IMG/VR virus record: IMGVR_UViG_3300035703_000044
Span: 29,765-93,764 of that record
DNA length: 64,000 bases
Direction: 5' to 3' (one strand)
Source of the DNA: a virus
Shown: one piece after another, positions 1 to 8,907 of the stretch
Numbering within the stretch: position 1 is the stretch's first letter
Layout: the number at the start of each line of letters is the position of its first letter
Notes under the pieces: model-generated
What the model was told of the DNA's origin: nothing
Seen by the model: only the letters and a program-made list of their open reading frames with translations
Database searches by the model: none
Made by a program: the position numbers and the translations under genes

Positions 1-3
1 CTG

Positions 4-1908
4 ATGAAGCGTAAATATGCTGGACTTGCTAAAACTTTTTTCAATGGATATAAAGAACTAAATGATGATGATTTCTTTCAGATTTCTGATGAGGATACTT
101 CCACTTTCAATCTTGCTGATAGGGTAAATCTTTATTTTAAGATTGGTAATTTCATTACCTTAGATTTCAAACAAGAAGAGAAGGAAATCGTTGATATCAT
201 TGGTGCATGTGAAAGTTTTGCAGACACTCTGATTGCTGCAGAAGAACTCTATAAGTATTGTAAAAAAGAACAAGAACAACAACAGAAGGTTGCTGATTTT
301 GATTCTCACGAGACTCAAGGAAATTCTCAGTCTCCCGCAAGTGATTTTGTGGAGACTAATGACTCCTCTTCAGAACAAGAAGGTGAGAGTGATAAGTCAC
401 AGGAACAACCTGGTGAAACTGACTCTTATGGTGGAACTGCTCATGGTGACGAAATTCAAACCGAAGAAACTAAAGAAGAACCAGAAATTCGAACGGTAGA
501 TTCTCTAGATCAAAAAATTCGTGATCTTGTGAACACTGATGGGTATGAAAATACTTACATCGAAATTCCTAAAGTAAATCTAGATACTATCATTGGTAAG
601 AACTCTGAGGTTCATAAAGACATTGATGATTCTTTTGCACATCAACAAAAGATTCATAATGAACATGCCCAAGACAAAGGATATACTCCTGTAAATCTTT
701 ATAAAGAAGTTGATACCGAATTTAAGAAGTTTAAGTCCTCTGCTCAGAAGGAAGTCAATTATCTAGTCAAAGAGTTTGAGTGTCGAAAGGCAGCAGACCA
801 GTATGCTCGTGCATCAACTGCTCGCACTGGTGTTCTTGACACTACTCGTCTTCATACTTACAAATATAATGAAGACTTATTCAAGAAGGTTTCTGTGATT
901 CCTGATGGTAAGAATCATGGTCTTGTGTTTGTACTAGACTGGAGTGTGTCAATGGCAGATGTGATGATTGATACTTGTAAACAACTCTTCAACCTTGTTT
1001 GGTTCTGTAAGAAAGTATCCATTCCCTTTGAGGTTTACGCTTTCACGAATGAGTGGCGTCGTGGTGAATATGACTATGAGAATGACCGTTATCTCGCTGC
1101 GGATCGAACTCCTCACTATGAGAAGAAAGATGGTCTTCTTGTAATTGATGAGACCTTTTCTATGATGAACATTCTTACCAGTAAAGTTTCTGGTAGTGTT
1201 CTTGAACATCAAATGTTGAACATCTGGAGGCTCGCTTATTGTTTTGGTAGGTCTTATAGTTCTCATTACACTTATTCGAGTCGTATGTGTCTTTCTGGCA
1301 CACCCTTGAATGAAGCACTGATTACTCTTCATCAGATTCTTCCTAAGTTTCAGAAAGAGAACAAACTGCAAAAAGTTCAATGTATTGTTCTAACTGATGG
1401 TGAAGCAAACCAACTTGTACACCATAAAGAAGTTCAACGCCGATGGGAAAAAGGTCCAACTCTTGGTACTGGATATATTAATCCGATGAGTACATTTCTT
1501 CGTGATCGTAAACTGGGAACCACCTACAGAATTGGATATGGTTATCATGAGTTTACTGATGTTCTCCTTAAGAACTTGAAAGACAAGTTCTCTTCAACAA
1601 ACTTTATTGGTATTCGTGTTCTTGAAAGTAGAAATGCAAGTCGATTTATTCAAATGTACCATTCTCATAATGACAAAGAATATGAAAAAATTCAGAACGA
1701 TTGGAAAAAACTAAAAAGTTTTACCATCACAAACTCTGGATATGATGCATACTTTGGAATGTCTGCAACTGCACTGTCCCAAGACTCTGAGTTTGAAGTT
1801 GCTGAATGTGCAACTAAGTCTCAAATCAAATCTGCTTTTGTTAAGTCTCTGAAAACCAAAAAACTAAATAAGAAAGTTCTTGGTGAATTTATTTCTTTGG
1901 TTGCATGA
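4..1908 (+). CDS. cobT-like: CobT-like VWA-domain protein (possibly 5'-truncated)
   Basis: A 634-residue protein whose C-terminal half is a von Willebrand factor A domain. The MIDAS motif DWSVS is at about residues 312-316, a TP motif lies in SGTPLNEAL, and the acidic residue in LTDGEAN is at about 465. Residues 85-165 form a low-complexity acidic, Ser/Glu-rich linker, as in CobT-type proteins. CobT is the large partner of the AAA+ protein CobS in cobaltochelatase, and the CobS-like gene follows directly. In phages the substrate of this MoxR/VWA-like pair is not established, so a cobalamin role is an inference. The first ATG lies 4 bases into the window, so the true start may be upstream. Confidence 0.82.
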   Translation: MKRKYAGLAKTFFNGYKELNDDDFFQISDEDTSTFNLADRVNLYFKIGNFITLDFKQEEKEIVDIIGACESFADTLIAAEELYKYCKKEQEQQQKVADFDSHETQGNSQSPASDFVETNDSSSEQEGESDKSQEQPGETDSYGGTAHGDEIQTEETKEEPEIRTVDSLDQKIRDLVNTDGYENTYIEIPKVNLDTIIGKNSEVHKDIDDSFAHQQKIHNEHAQDKGYTPVNLYKEVDTEFKKFKSSAQKEVNYLVKEFECRKAADQYARASTARTGVLDTTRLHTYKYNEDLFKKVSVIPDGKNHGLVFVLDWSVSMADVMIDTCKQLFNLVWFCKKVSIPFEVYAFTNEWRRGEYDYENDRYLAADRTPHYEKKDGLLVIDETFSMMNILTSKVSGSVLEHQMLNIWRLAYCFGRSYSSHYTYSSRMCLSGTPLNEALITLHQILPKFQKENKLQKVQCIVLTDGEANQLVHHKEVQRRWEKGPTLGTGYINPMSTFLRDRKLGTTYRIGYGYHEFTDVLLKNLKDKFSSTNFIGIRVLESRNASRFIQMYHSHNDKEYEKIQNDWKKLKSFTITNSGYDAYFGMSATALSQDSEFEVAECATKSQIKSAFVKSLKTKKLNKKVLGEFISLVA

Positions 1909-1931
1909 TGGACAGTTTGCAAACTGTCCAT
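1908..1931. repeat. 24-nt perfect palindrome at the cobT-cobS junction
   Basis: The 24 bases starting at the last base of the cobT ATG/TGA overlap read identically on both strands, with TTTGCAAA at the centre. The palindrome begins within the cobT-like stop codon. A TATAAT box follows at 1961-1966. It could be a protein-binding operator, a terminator-like hairpin without a clear U tract, or an mRNA processing site. Confidence 0.75.
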
Positions 1932-1991
1932 TGGGGTCTCAAGAGTACCCTTTTTTCGTCTATAATGACTAGGTTGAAACGAAACAAACGA

Positions 1992-3095
1992 ATGGCACTC
2001 TCCTCTGACTACATCCGCACGTCTCTTCAGAACCTCTACGGCAACAACGTTAGTGGTGCTGATATTCGTGCTTGGTGTAACATGAATGATGCTAACTATC
2101 AAACTGTAACTAAGAAACTTGACCAATTCAAAGTTGGTCGTGGTAAATGGAATCTTGAAGTGACTCAACAAAAGGTGGAAGAAATCGAACGTACTTTTCA
2201 ATCGCCTGCTGTGGTTCCTCCTATCGAACAAAATCTTATTCCTGATAAAGATGATACCTTCGTCAAGTTTGGTAACTTTGGTGATATTAAAAAAATTATC
2301 CAGTCCCGTCTTTTTTATCCAACGTTCATTACGGGTTTGTCGGGTAACGGTAAAACGTTCTCGGTGGAACAAGCGTGTGCCCAACTCAAACGTGAACTAA
2401 TCCGTGTAAACATTACGATTGAAACTGATGAAGATGACCTTATTGGTGGTTTCCGTCTTGTTGATGGTGCCACTGTTTGGCACAACGGTCCTGTTATTGA
2501 AGCACTCCAACGTGGAGCGATCCTGCTCCTTGACGAGATTGACCTTGCCTCCAACAAAATCCTTTGCCTACAGTCCGTGTTAGAGGGTAAAGGTGTATTC
2601 CTAAAAAAAATTGGTCGGTTTGTAAAACCTTCTGATGGGTTTAACGTCATCGCAACTGCTAATACCAAAGGTAAGGGTTCTGATGATGGCCGCTTTATTG
2701 GTACCAACGTGCTAAACGAGGCATTCCTTGAGCGTTTCCCAGTGACTTTTGAACAGTCCTATCCTGCTCCTGTCACTGAACAAAAGATTCTAGAAGGTGT
2801 TGCCTTGGATCTACAGGTAGAAGACCGAGACTTCTGCAAGCGTCTTGTAGACTGGGCAGATATCATTCGTAAGACTTTCTACGATGGTGGTATTGAGGAG
2901 ATCATCAGCACACGTCGTCTTGTACATATCATTCGTGCCTACAGCATCTTTGGTAACAAAGCAAAGGCAATTGATGTTTGCACTGCACGATTTGATGATG
3001 AAACTAAGCAAGCATTCATTGAACTTTATGATAAGGTGGACGCTGATTTCCAAATGCCTTCTGAAGAATCCATTGACACATACCAGTCTGTTTGA
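1992..3095 (+). CDS. cobS: CobS-like AAA+ ATPase (MoxR family)
   Basis: A 367-residue AAA+ ATPase. Walker A is GLSGNGKT at about residues 115-122 and Walker B is LLLDEID at about 178-184, followed by a sensor-1-like TANT and an arginine-rich C-terminal part. CobS is the ATPase subunit of aerobic cobaltochelatase and is a widely shared cyanophage gene. The ATG at 1992 (MALSSDYIR) is preferred. An open extension to 1905 exists, but it would translate through the palindrome and a TATAAT box. It follows the VWA partner and is closed by a terminator. The 2300-2780 stretch uses more C-ending codons than the flanking genes. Confidence 0.88.
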   Translation: MALSSDYIRTSLQNLYGNNVSGADIRAWCNMNDANYQTVTKKLDQFKVGRGKWNLEVTQQKVEEIERTFQSPAVVPPIEQNLIPDKDDTFVKFGNFGDIKKIIQSRLFYPTFITGLSGNGKTFSVEQACAQLKRELIRVNITIETDEDDLIGGFRLVDGATVWHNGPVIEALQRGAILLLDEIDLASNKILCLQSVLEGKGVFLKKIGRFVKPSDGFNVIATANTKGKGSDDGRFIGTNVLNEAFLERFPVTFEQSYPAPVTEQKILEGVALDLQVEDRDFCKRLVDWADIIRKTFYDGGIEEIISTRRLVHIIRAYSIFGNKAKAIDVCTARFDDETKQAFIELYDKVDADFQMPSEESIDTYQSV

Positions 3096-3103
3096 TAGAA
3101 TAT

Positions 3104-3129
3104 GGGGAGGTAAAAATATCTCCCCTTTT
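3104..3129 (+). terminator. Rho-independent terminator after cobS
   Basis: A 6-bp stem GGGGAG / CTCCCC with a 10-nt loop, followed by TTTT. Confidence 0.7.
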
Positions 3130-3132
3130 ATT

Positions 3133-3627
3133 ATGAAGAAAAATTATGATGGAGTTTATAATTTCAATTCCAGTATAAACTCCGAAAATTTTGAAACCCT
3201 TTACTCTTCAAATAATACTGATGTAATTCATTTTTCTGAAATTACTCTTCCAGCAATGAACTTTGAAATTTCTGACTCCACTCCTTCAACATTTAATTTG
3301 AATATGAATACTACTAATCATCTTTGGAAATACGATGAAGATAAAATCCTGAAAGATATTCAGGAATATGTTACCGGCACATATAAGAGTCATTATTGTG
3401 GTCAGGAAGCAAACTACAAAGACATTCAAACTATTGATCTGATGGCAGCAAAAGAACTTGCTGCAAACTTCTGCCAAGCAAACATTCTCAAGTATGGTAG
3501 TCGTTATGGATCAAAGGATGGTCGTAATAAGATTGACCTTATGAAAGTTATCCATTATTCTATGCTTCTTCTGCATTTTGATGGACATTATTCTCGAAAA
3601 GATAATGGTCTGACTGAATTCCGTTGA
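3133..3627 (+). CDS. Conserved hypothetical protein
   Basis: A 164-residue protein starting at MKKNYDGVYNF just downstream of the cobS terminator. The open frame continues upstream only as a shadow of cobS, so ATG 3133 is chosen. No motif was recognised. It is mixed alpha/beta with a few cysteines and no membrane segment. Its stop (TGA) is just upstream of the sliding-clamp gene, so it may be co-transcribed with the replication genes. Confidence 0.7.
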   Translation: MKKNYDGVYNFNSSINSENFETLYSSNNTDVIHFSEITLPAMNFEISDSTPSTFNLNMNTTNHLWKYDEDKILKDIQEYVTGTYKSHYCGQEANYKDIQTIDLMAAKELAANFCQANILKYGSRYGSKDGRNKIDLMKVIHYSMLLLHFDGHYSRKDNGLTEFR

Positions 3628-3650
3628 TTATGAAACTCCAAGACAAAACT

Positions 3651-4316
3651 ATGAAACTCTCTGACAAAACTCTGACTCTTCTCAAGAACTTTTCTTCCAT
3701 CAATCAATCCATTCTTTTCAAGGAGGGAAATTGTCTTCGTACAATTTCTGTGATGAAGAACATTCTTGCCGAAGCTACAATTGAAGAAGAACTCCCTAAA
3801 GATTTTGGTATCTATGATCTGAATCAGTTTCTGAATGGACTCAATCTTCATCAGAACGCAGAACTTGATTTCCAGAATGATGGATATGTAGTAATCAAAG
3901 AAGGTAAGTCTCGCTCAAAGTATTTCTTTGCAGATCCTAATGTAATTGTTACTCCTCCAGAAAAGGATATTGTTCTGCCTAGTGAAGATGTTTGTTTCCT
4001 TCTTGATACCAAAGAACTTGATAAACTCCTTAAGGCTGCTGCTGTTTATCAACTGCCTGACTTGTCTGTGGTTGGTGAAGCTGGTGTGGTGAAACTGGTG
4101 GTTCGTGATAAGAAGAACGATACGTCTAATGATTTTTCCGTGATTGTTGGTGAAACTGATGAAGTGTTTACCTTCAACTTTAAGGTTGAAAACATCAAGA
4201 TTCTTCCTGGTTCCTACGAGGTAGTCATCTCTCGTAAACTTCTGTCACGATTCAAGAATACTGGGTTCAATGTGACTTATCATATTGCTATGGAGCCTGA
4301 TTCTACATTTGGTTGA
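3651..4316 (+). CDS. 45: DNA polymerase sliding clamp (gp45)
   Basis: A 221-residue homologue of T4 gp45, the trimeric ring that tethers gp43 polymerase to DNA and also activates late transcription with gp33 and gp55. The start MKLSDKTLTLLKNFSSIN lines up directly with the N-terminus of T4 gp45. The segments IYDLNQFL and the C-terminal MEPDSTFG are also clamp-like. An upstream ATG at 3630 would add seven residues. The end overlaps the next gene (TGATG). Confidence 0.93.
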   Translation: MKLSDKTLTLLKNFSSINQSILFKEGNCLRTISVMKNILAEATIEEELPKDFGIYDLNQFLNGLNLHQNAELDFQNDGYVVIKEGKSRSKYFFADPNVIVTPPEKDIVLPSEDVCFLLDTKELDKLLKAAAVYQLPDLSVVGEAGVVKLVVRDKKNDTSNDFSVIVGETDEVFTFNFKVENIKILPGSYEVVISRKLLSRFKNTGFNVTYHIAMEPDSTFG

Positions 4317-4828
4317 TGAACATCTTTGTCACTTCCCCCTGGCCTGCTGAGAGTGCCATCTGTCTTCCAGACAAACACATCGTTAAGATGCCCCTAGAAT
4401 GCTGCCAGATGCTCTCTATCGTGGCATCAGAGAAGTGGGGACATGGGTATGGCACTCTCCCTAAGACCGATGGAACCCCCTACAAGACCGATAAAGGAGC
4501 ATTCCGCAATCATCCCTGCACTAAGTGGGCATTGGAGAGCATCCATAATGCCTACTGGTTAATCAAATGGGGATTGAACTTGTCCGATGAATACTGCCTG
4601 AGGTATAATAAAACTCACTCCTGTTACAAAACTCTTGTGGATGCATACTATTTGTTTCCCAAAGGTAAGATTACAGAGGTGACTCCATTTGCTCGTGCTA
4701 TGCCTGAGGAATGGAAGTTTGACGACACTATTGATACATTTGAAGCATACAAAAGATACATCGCATCCAAACCTTGGGTGAAGGACAACTACCTCCGTAT
4801 GCCTGAAAGGCGACCATCTTGGGTGTAA
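4316..4828 (+). CDS. Conserved cyanophage protein, possible DNA-glycosylase-like
   Basis: A 170-residue protein translationally coupled to gp45. The N-terminal pattern MNIFVTSPWPAESA, then DKHIVKMPLECCQMLS, is shared by a family common in T4-like cyanophages. It resembles the layout of the small pyrimidine-dimer glycosylase-like family (conserved D-K/R-R near the start, then KxxxE). No catalytic assignment is certain. The gene sits in the replication cluster and ends before a strong terminator. Confidence 0.72.
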   Translation: MNIFVTSPWPAESAICLPDKHIVKMPLECCQMLSIVASEKWGHGYGTLPKTDGTPYKTDKGAFRNHPCTKWALESIHNAYWLIKWGLNLSDEYCLRYNKTHSCYKTLVDAYYLFPKGKITEVTPFARAMPEEWKFDDTIDTFEAYKRYIASKPWVKDNYLRMPERRPSWV

Positions 4829-4865
4829 TAAATAATAATGCCTGGTTTGTTCGCACTTTTCAGGT

Positions 4866-4888
4866 GGGAGAGTATTTTACTCTCCCTT
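4866..4888 (+). terminator. Terminator upstream of GIY-YIG gene
   Basis: A 9-bp stem GGGAGAGTA / TACTCTCCC with a TTT loop and a short T run. It ends the clamp operon just before a late promoter. Confidence 0.7.
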
Positions 4889-4895
4889 ATAAATA
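4888..4895 (+). promoter_or_regulatory. T4-type late promoter TATAAATA
   Basis: An exact TATAAATA box, the gp55/gp33-dependent late promoter sequence, abutting the preceding terminator. It would drive only the GIY-YIG endonuclease gene. Confidence 0.72.
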
Positions 4896-4922
4896 GTAAT
4901 GCGAACAAACAACAGAGCAGAA

Positions 4923-5492
4923 ATGTATTACACTTACGCCTATTTGCGTGAAGATGGAACTCCTTATTATGTTGGTAAAGGTAAAGGAGACCGTGCATAT
5001 AGAAAAGTAGGAAAACCTTGTGCTACTCCAAAGGATAAAAGTAAAATAATATATCTCAAAACAAATCTTACAGAAGAACAATCATTCAACCACGAAAGAT
5101 ATATGATTTTTATTCTTGGTAGGAAAGATTTGGGAACTGGTATTTTATTAAACAAATCTGATGGTGGAGAAGGTGCAAGTGGGTGTATTCCAAGTGAAGA
5201 AACCAGAAGAAAAAGAAGTGTAAAAATGAAGGGGGAAAATAATCCTTTGTATGGTAAAAGAGGTAAAGATAGTCCTCGTTATGGTAAAAAACATACACAA
5301 GAAACAAAGGATAAAATAAGAAAATCTTTACAAGGTAATGTCATTTCGGAAGAAACTAGAATAAAGATTAGTGAAAAAAATAAACTAAATCGTCTTGGAG
5401 AAAAAAATCCTTTTTATGGAAGAAAACATAGTGAGGAGACAAAACAAAAAATGAAGGAGGCGGCAAAAAGAAGAAAAGAAAAAGGTGATTGA
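4923..5492 (+). CDS. GIY-YIG homing endonuclease with NUMOD3 repeats
   Basis: A 189-residue free-standing endonuclease. The GIY-YIG module occupies the N-terminus: YTYAYL then YYVGKGKG, with an Arg and Glu downstream. Several NUMOD3-type DNA-binding repeats (ENNPLYGK, DSPRYGKKHTQET, KNPFYGRKHSEET) follow. Such enzymes cut intronless alleles and spread by gene conversion. The ATG at 4923 is chosen because the upstream ATG at 4899 lies within a few bases of the late promoter. The gene is Lys-rich and more AT-rich than its neighbours, consistent with mobility. It separates gp45 from gp44. Confidence 0.85.
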   Translation: MYYTYAYLREDGTPYYVGKGKGDRAYRKVGKPCATPKDKSKIIYLKTNLTEEQSFNHERYMIFILGRKDLGTGILLNKSDGGEGASGCIPSEETRRKRSVKMKGENNPLYGKRGKDSPRYGKKHTQETKDKIRKSLQGNVISEETRIKISEKNKLNRLGEKNPFYGRKHSEETKQKMKEAAKRRKEKGD

Positions 5493-5537
5493 TTTCTACT
5501 GATTTGTATGATAAACTAAACCTGATTGGATTTGATT

Positions 5538-5981
5538 ATGACTAACATAGAAACCTATGCGATTGATGAACTCACCAGAATTGGAATGTATAGTTCTGGT
5601 GATGAGATGAATGATGCGATGTGCGAACACATTCTTAAAATTGTGAATGTCTTTGCCGAAGAAGGACACTCTGGATTTTCGGCAAATTATGCTATCAATA
5701 TTCTTCAAAAACTTCTACGATTTGAACCACTTTCTCCTTTGACTGGTGAGGATGATGAGTGGAAATTGTGTGAATATAGTGATAGAGAAACCTACCAAAA
5801 CAAAAGATTTAGTAGAGTATTCAAGGAAGGTAAAGACGGACAAGCATATGATATGCAAGGTAAAGTATTTGTAGAACCTAATGGTGCTTCTTATACTAGT
5901 CGTGATAGTTGTGTGTATATTGAGTTTCCTTATACACCTAAAACTGAATATGTGAATGTTGAAAATCAACCTCTGGATTGA
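5538..5981 (+). CDS. Conserved hypothetical protein between gp45 and gp44
   Basis: A 147-residue acidic protein starting MTNIETYAIDEL. The N-terminal 60 residues look helical and the C-terminus is rich in Tyr and Pro. No domain was recognised. The gene ends 8 bases before gp44, which suggests transcription with the clamp loader. Confidence 0.7.
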   Translation: MTNIETYAIDELTRIGMYSSGDEMNDAMCEHILKIVNVFAEEGHSGFSANYAINILQKLLRFEPLSPLTGEDDEWKLCEYSDRETYQNKRFSRVFKEGKDGQAYDMQGKVFVEPNGASYTSRDSCVYIEFPYTPKTEYVNVENQPLD

Positions 5982-5989
5982 ACTAAATT

Positions 5990-6934
5990 ATGGCAAGTGA
6001 ATTTCTTCTCACGGAAAAGTATCGTCCCCAAGTAATTGAGGATTGTATTCTTCCAGATGAAACTAAAAAAACATTTAAGGAGTTTGTAGAGAAGGGTGAG
6101 ATTCCGAATCTCCTTCTTGCAGGACCTCCTGGTATTGGTAAGACAACCATTGCCAAAGCATTATGTAACGAACTGGGTGCAGATTATTATGTCATCAACG
6201 GATCCGACGAAGGACGTTTCCTGGATACTGTACGGAACCAAGCAAAGAACTTTGCTTCGACCGTCTCACTTACGGGATCTTCTAAACACAAGGTCATCAT
6301 CATCGATGAGGCAGATAACACGGGGAACGACGTACAACTCCTTCTACGGGCAAATATTGAGACGTTTTATAACAACTGTCGATTCATCTTCACCTGCAAC
6401 TACAAGAACAAAATCATTGAACCTCTACATTCCCGATGTGCTGTCATTGACTTCACAATCAAAGGAAAACAACGGGTTCAACTTGCAGGAAGTTTCTTTC
6501 AACGACTTCAATCAATCCTGGATCAGGAGAAAATTGAGTATGATCAAAAGGTCGTTGCAGAACTCGTATCCAAGCACTTTCCCGATTTTCGACGTGTTCT
6601 GAATGAGATTCAACGATACTCTACTGGTGGTAAAATTGACTCGGGTATTCTTGCTTCATTCTCTGATGTTTCGATAAATGATCTCGTTAAAAGTCTCAAA
6701 GAAAAGAACTTTGCGGAAGTTCGTAAGTGGGTCGTCAATAATCTTGATAATGACTCTAGTGTATTACTCCGTCGTCTTTACGATGTTTTACTTACATCCC
6801 TTGAAAACCCTAGCATTCCTGCTGCTGTGCTCATTATTGCTAAGTATCAGTATCAAATCGCCTTCGTTGCCGATCAAGAAATTAATCTTTTGGCGGCGTT
6901 AACTGAAATTATGTGTGAGTGTGAATTCAAATGA
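5990..6934 (+). CDS. 44: Clamp loader large subunit (gp44)
   Basis: A 314-residue AAA+ ATPase of the RFC/gp44 type. Walker A is GPPGIGKT at residues 45-52, Walker B is VIIIDEAD, and the arginine-finger motif SRC lies in LHSRCAVIDF. With gp62 it opens the gp45 clamp and places it on primer-template DNA. It is followed with a 4-base overlap by a DUF4338-like gene and then gp62, an insertion relative to the T4 order 44-62. The 6180-6420 stretch has unusually C/G-ending codons. Confidence 0.94.
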   Translation: MASEFLLTEKYRPQVIEDCILPDETKKTFKEFVEKGEIPNLLLAGPPGIGKTTIAKALCNELGADYYVINGSDEGRFLDTVRNQAKNFASTVSLTGSSKHKVIIIDEADNTGNDVQLLLRANIETFYNNCRFIFTCNYKNKIIEPLHSRCAVIDFTIKGKQRVQLAGSFFQRLQSILDQEKIEYDQKVVAELVSKHFPDFRRVLNEIQRYSTGGKIDSGILASFSDVSINDLVKSLKEKNFAEVRKWVVNNLDNDSSVLLRRLYDVLLTSLENPSIPAAVLIIAKYQYQIAFVADQEINLLAALTEIMCECEFK

Positions 6935-8052
6935 TATTGAGTGAAGAAGATGCAATTTATGCAGCGAATAAATTCATCGATTACTTCTCTAATATGGGGA
7001 GAATTGATGAGTATTTACGTAATATTAAACTGGATAGAATGAATCAAATGCCTTCATCCATCTTAGGCATTGGTCCTGAAGATGATATGTTTGATGCATT
7101 TGATATGCACCCTCAAGATATGAACTTTAAGGTTTATACTGCTGGGGAGAAAGGTGGATTTACCAATGAATACTTCAATGAGAGACTTCAGGTTACCACT
7201 TCCCACGCAATTGAGGATAGTATTCCTGGTAAATCTTTAAAGTGGATTGTAATGGAAACCAATACACAAAAGATTGTTGGTTTCTGTCGGTTTGGTTCTC
7301 CTACAATTAATTCAAAACCACGCAATGATTGGCTTGGTCAAACACCAGAACTTTCCCGATTCAATCGTCATGCAATCATGGGATTCATTATTGTTCCCAC
7401 TCAACCTTTTGGATTTAATTATCTTGGAGGTAAACTCCTTGCACTTCTCTGTTGTTCTCACACCGCTCGTGAAACCTTAAATAAGAAGTATGGTGCAGAT
7501 ATTTGTTCTTTTGAGACAACCTCTCTTTATGGATCTACCAAGGCCTCATCTCAGTATGATGGTTTAAAACCGTATATGAGGTATAAGGGACTGACACAGA
7601 GTGACTTTACTCCTCTGCTCCATGACGAAATCTTTCAAGAGTTAAACAAATGGTTTATTCAGAGGAACAACAACCAATCTCTAGTGAAGGAGGATGCATC
7701 CAGTCGCAAACTCAAAACACAACAGAAGATGATTGCAATCATCAAGAAAAGCTTACCTTCTCAAAAGGTTGCGGAGTTCCAGACTGCGATTGTAAATGCA
7801 AAAAATCTAACTGAACAAAAAAGATTTTATATCTCAGACTATGGGTTTGAGAATGCTCGTGAAGTAATTCTTGGACAGGAAGATGTTTTACGTCCTGGTC
7901 AAAATTATGAGAAGTTTCATTTTGATAATCTTGTCAACTGGTGGAAGAAAAAGGCTTCTAATCGATATGAAAGTCTTAAGACTGATGGAAGACTCCGTAC
8001 TGAACTTGAGACTTGGAATAAAAATCCTGATGCAATTGATATTATCCGATGA
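6931..8052 (+). CDS. DUF4338-like protein inserted between gp44 and gp62
   Basis: A 373-residue protein overlapping gp44 (ATGA) and gp62 (ATGA). The central part (IVGFCRFGSP, PRNDWLG, RHAIMGFIIVPTQPFGFNYLGGKLLALLCCS, TTSLYG with SSQYDGLK) resembles the DUF4338 fold found in DruA-like defence proteins and transposon-associated proteins. The biochemical role is unknown. Full integration into the clamp-loader operon suggests a part in DNA metabolism. The family call rests on pattern recognition only. Confidence 0.7.
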   Translation: MILSEEDAIYAANKFIDYFSNMGRIDEYLRNIKLDRMNQMPSSILGIGPEDDMFDAFDMHPQDMNFKVYTAGEKGGFTNEYFNERLQVTTSHAIEDSIPGKSLKWIVMETNTQKIVGFCRFGSPTINSKPRNDWLGQTPELSRFNRHAIMGFIIVPTQPFGFNYLGGKLLALLCCSHTARETLNKKYGADICSFETTSLYGSTKASSQYDGLKPYMRYKGLTQSDFTPLLHDEIFQELNKWFIQRNNNQSLVKEDASSRKLKTQQKMIAIIKKSLPSQKVAEFQTAIVNAKNLTEQKRFYISDYGFENAREVILGQEDVLRPGQNYEKFHFDNLVNWWKKKASNRYESLKTDGRLRTELETWNKNPDAIDIIR

Positions 8053-8423
8053 GTTACGAATTAAAAGATTGGTTGAATTCCGTTAACTTTACAAAAGAAG
8101 ACTTGTCTGAGGATATTAGTTCATATCCACCATTTATCATCAATCGTTGTCTTTCTGGACATATTGACTGTATTCTTTTTGCAAATGAAATGAATATGTA
8201 TTCCTTTCTTGATAAAGATATGCAGTATTATTTCTATCTAAATAGTCTTAGGAAACGGAAGAGATTTTCTCCCTGGCTCCGAAAGGATAAAGTCAAAGAT
8301 TTAGAATGCGTTAAACAATACTATGGTTATAGTAATGAGAAGGCATCTCAAGCTTTGAAGATTCTAAATAAAGAACAACTAGATTTTATTAAACAACGAC
8401 TTGAAACTGGCGGAACAAAATGA
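8049..8423 (+). CDS. 62: Clamp loader small subunit (gp62)
   Basis: A 124-residue protein in the position and size class of gp62 (T4 gp62 is about 187 aa, cyanophage versions are shorter). Aromatic and basic segments such as YYFYLNSLRKRKRFSPW are typical. It overlaps the preceding gene and regA by four bases each, giving translational coupling for the clamp loader. Confidence 0.85.
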   Translation: MSYELKDWLNSVNFTKEDLSEDISSYPPFIINRCLSGHIDCILFANEMNMYSFLDKDMQYYFYLNSLRKRKRFSPWLRKDKVKDLECVKQYYGYSNEKASQALKILNKEQLDFIKQRLETGGTK

Positions 8424-8860
8424 CTACTCAAACAATTGAACCACAAGTAAACTGGTCTCCCGATATGATGGTGGAGGTCGTTTTGAATGAACCTGATGAT
8501 TTTCTGAAAGTTCGTGAAACTTTGACTCGTATCGGAGTTGCATCCCGTAAGGAGAAAAAACTCTATCAATCCTGTCATATTCTCCATAAACAAGGTAGAT
8601 ATTACGTTGTTCACTTCAAAGAGTTGTTTGCTCTTGATGGTAAACATGCAAATCTTACGGTGAATGATGTTCAACGCAGAAACCGTATTACTCGTCTTCT
8701 TTCTGATTGGGGACTGATTACTGTAGTGAAAGAAGACTCTATCTCTGATATTGCACCTCTGAATCAAATCAAGGTTCTTGCATACAAAGATAAGAACGAT
8801 TGGATCCTTGAACAAAAATATAATATTGGTAAGAAGGGAAAGAGTCAGGAAACCGAATAA
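8420..8860 (+). CDS. regA: RegA translational repressor of early mRNAs
   Basis: A 146-residue RegA homologue. The core DFLKVRETLTRIGVA, LYQSCHILHKQGRYYVVHFKE and LLSDWGLI is nearly collinear with T4 RegA. RegA binds the ribosome-binding sites of early replication mRNAs and represses their translation, including its own. It carries about 15 extra N-terminal residues compared with T4. It ends the clamp loader operon before a terminator. Confidence 0.94.
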   Translation: MTTQTIEPQVNWSPDMMVEVVLNEPDDFLKVRETLTRIGVASRKEKKLYQSCHILHKQGRYYVVHFKELFALDGKHANLTVNDVQRRNRITRLLSDWGLITVVKEDSISDIAPLNQIKVLAYKDKNDWILEQKYNIGKKGKSQETE

Positions 8861-8866
8861 TTTTGT

Positions 8867-8891
8867 AGGGAGTTCAACACTCCCTTTTTTT
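8867..8891 (+). terminator. Terminator after regA
   Basis: A 7-bp stem AGGGAGT / ACTCCCT followed by seven T. Confidence 0.8.
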
Positions 8892-8901
8892 ATGAATGTT
8901 G

Positions 8902-8907
8902 TATAAT
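8902..8907 (+). promoter_or_regulatory. -10 box (TATAAT) for hsp20
   Basis: A TATAAT 60 bases upstream of hsp20 with no good -35 at normal spacing. Transcription may need a phage or alternative factor. Confidence 0.4.

Noticed and set aside
949-1380. A 143-codon minus-strand frame inside the cobT-like gene
   Set aside because: Antisense to the VWA domain, with unusual composition and no RBS.
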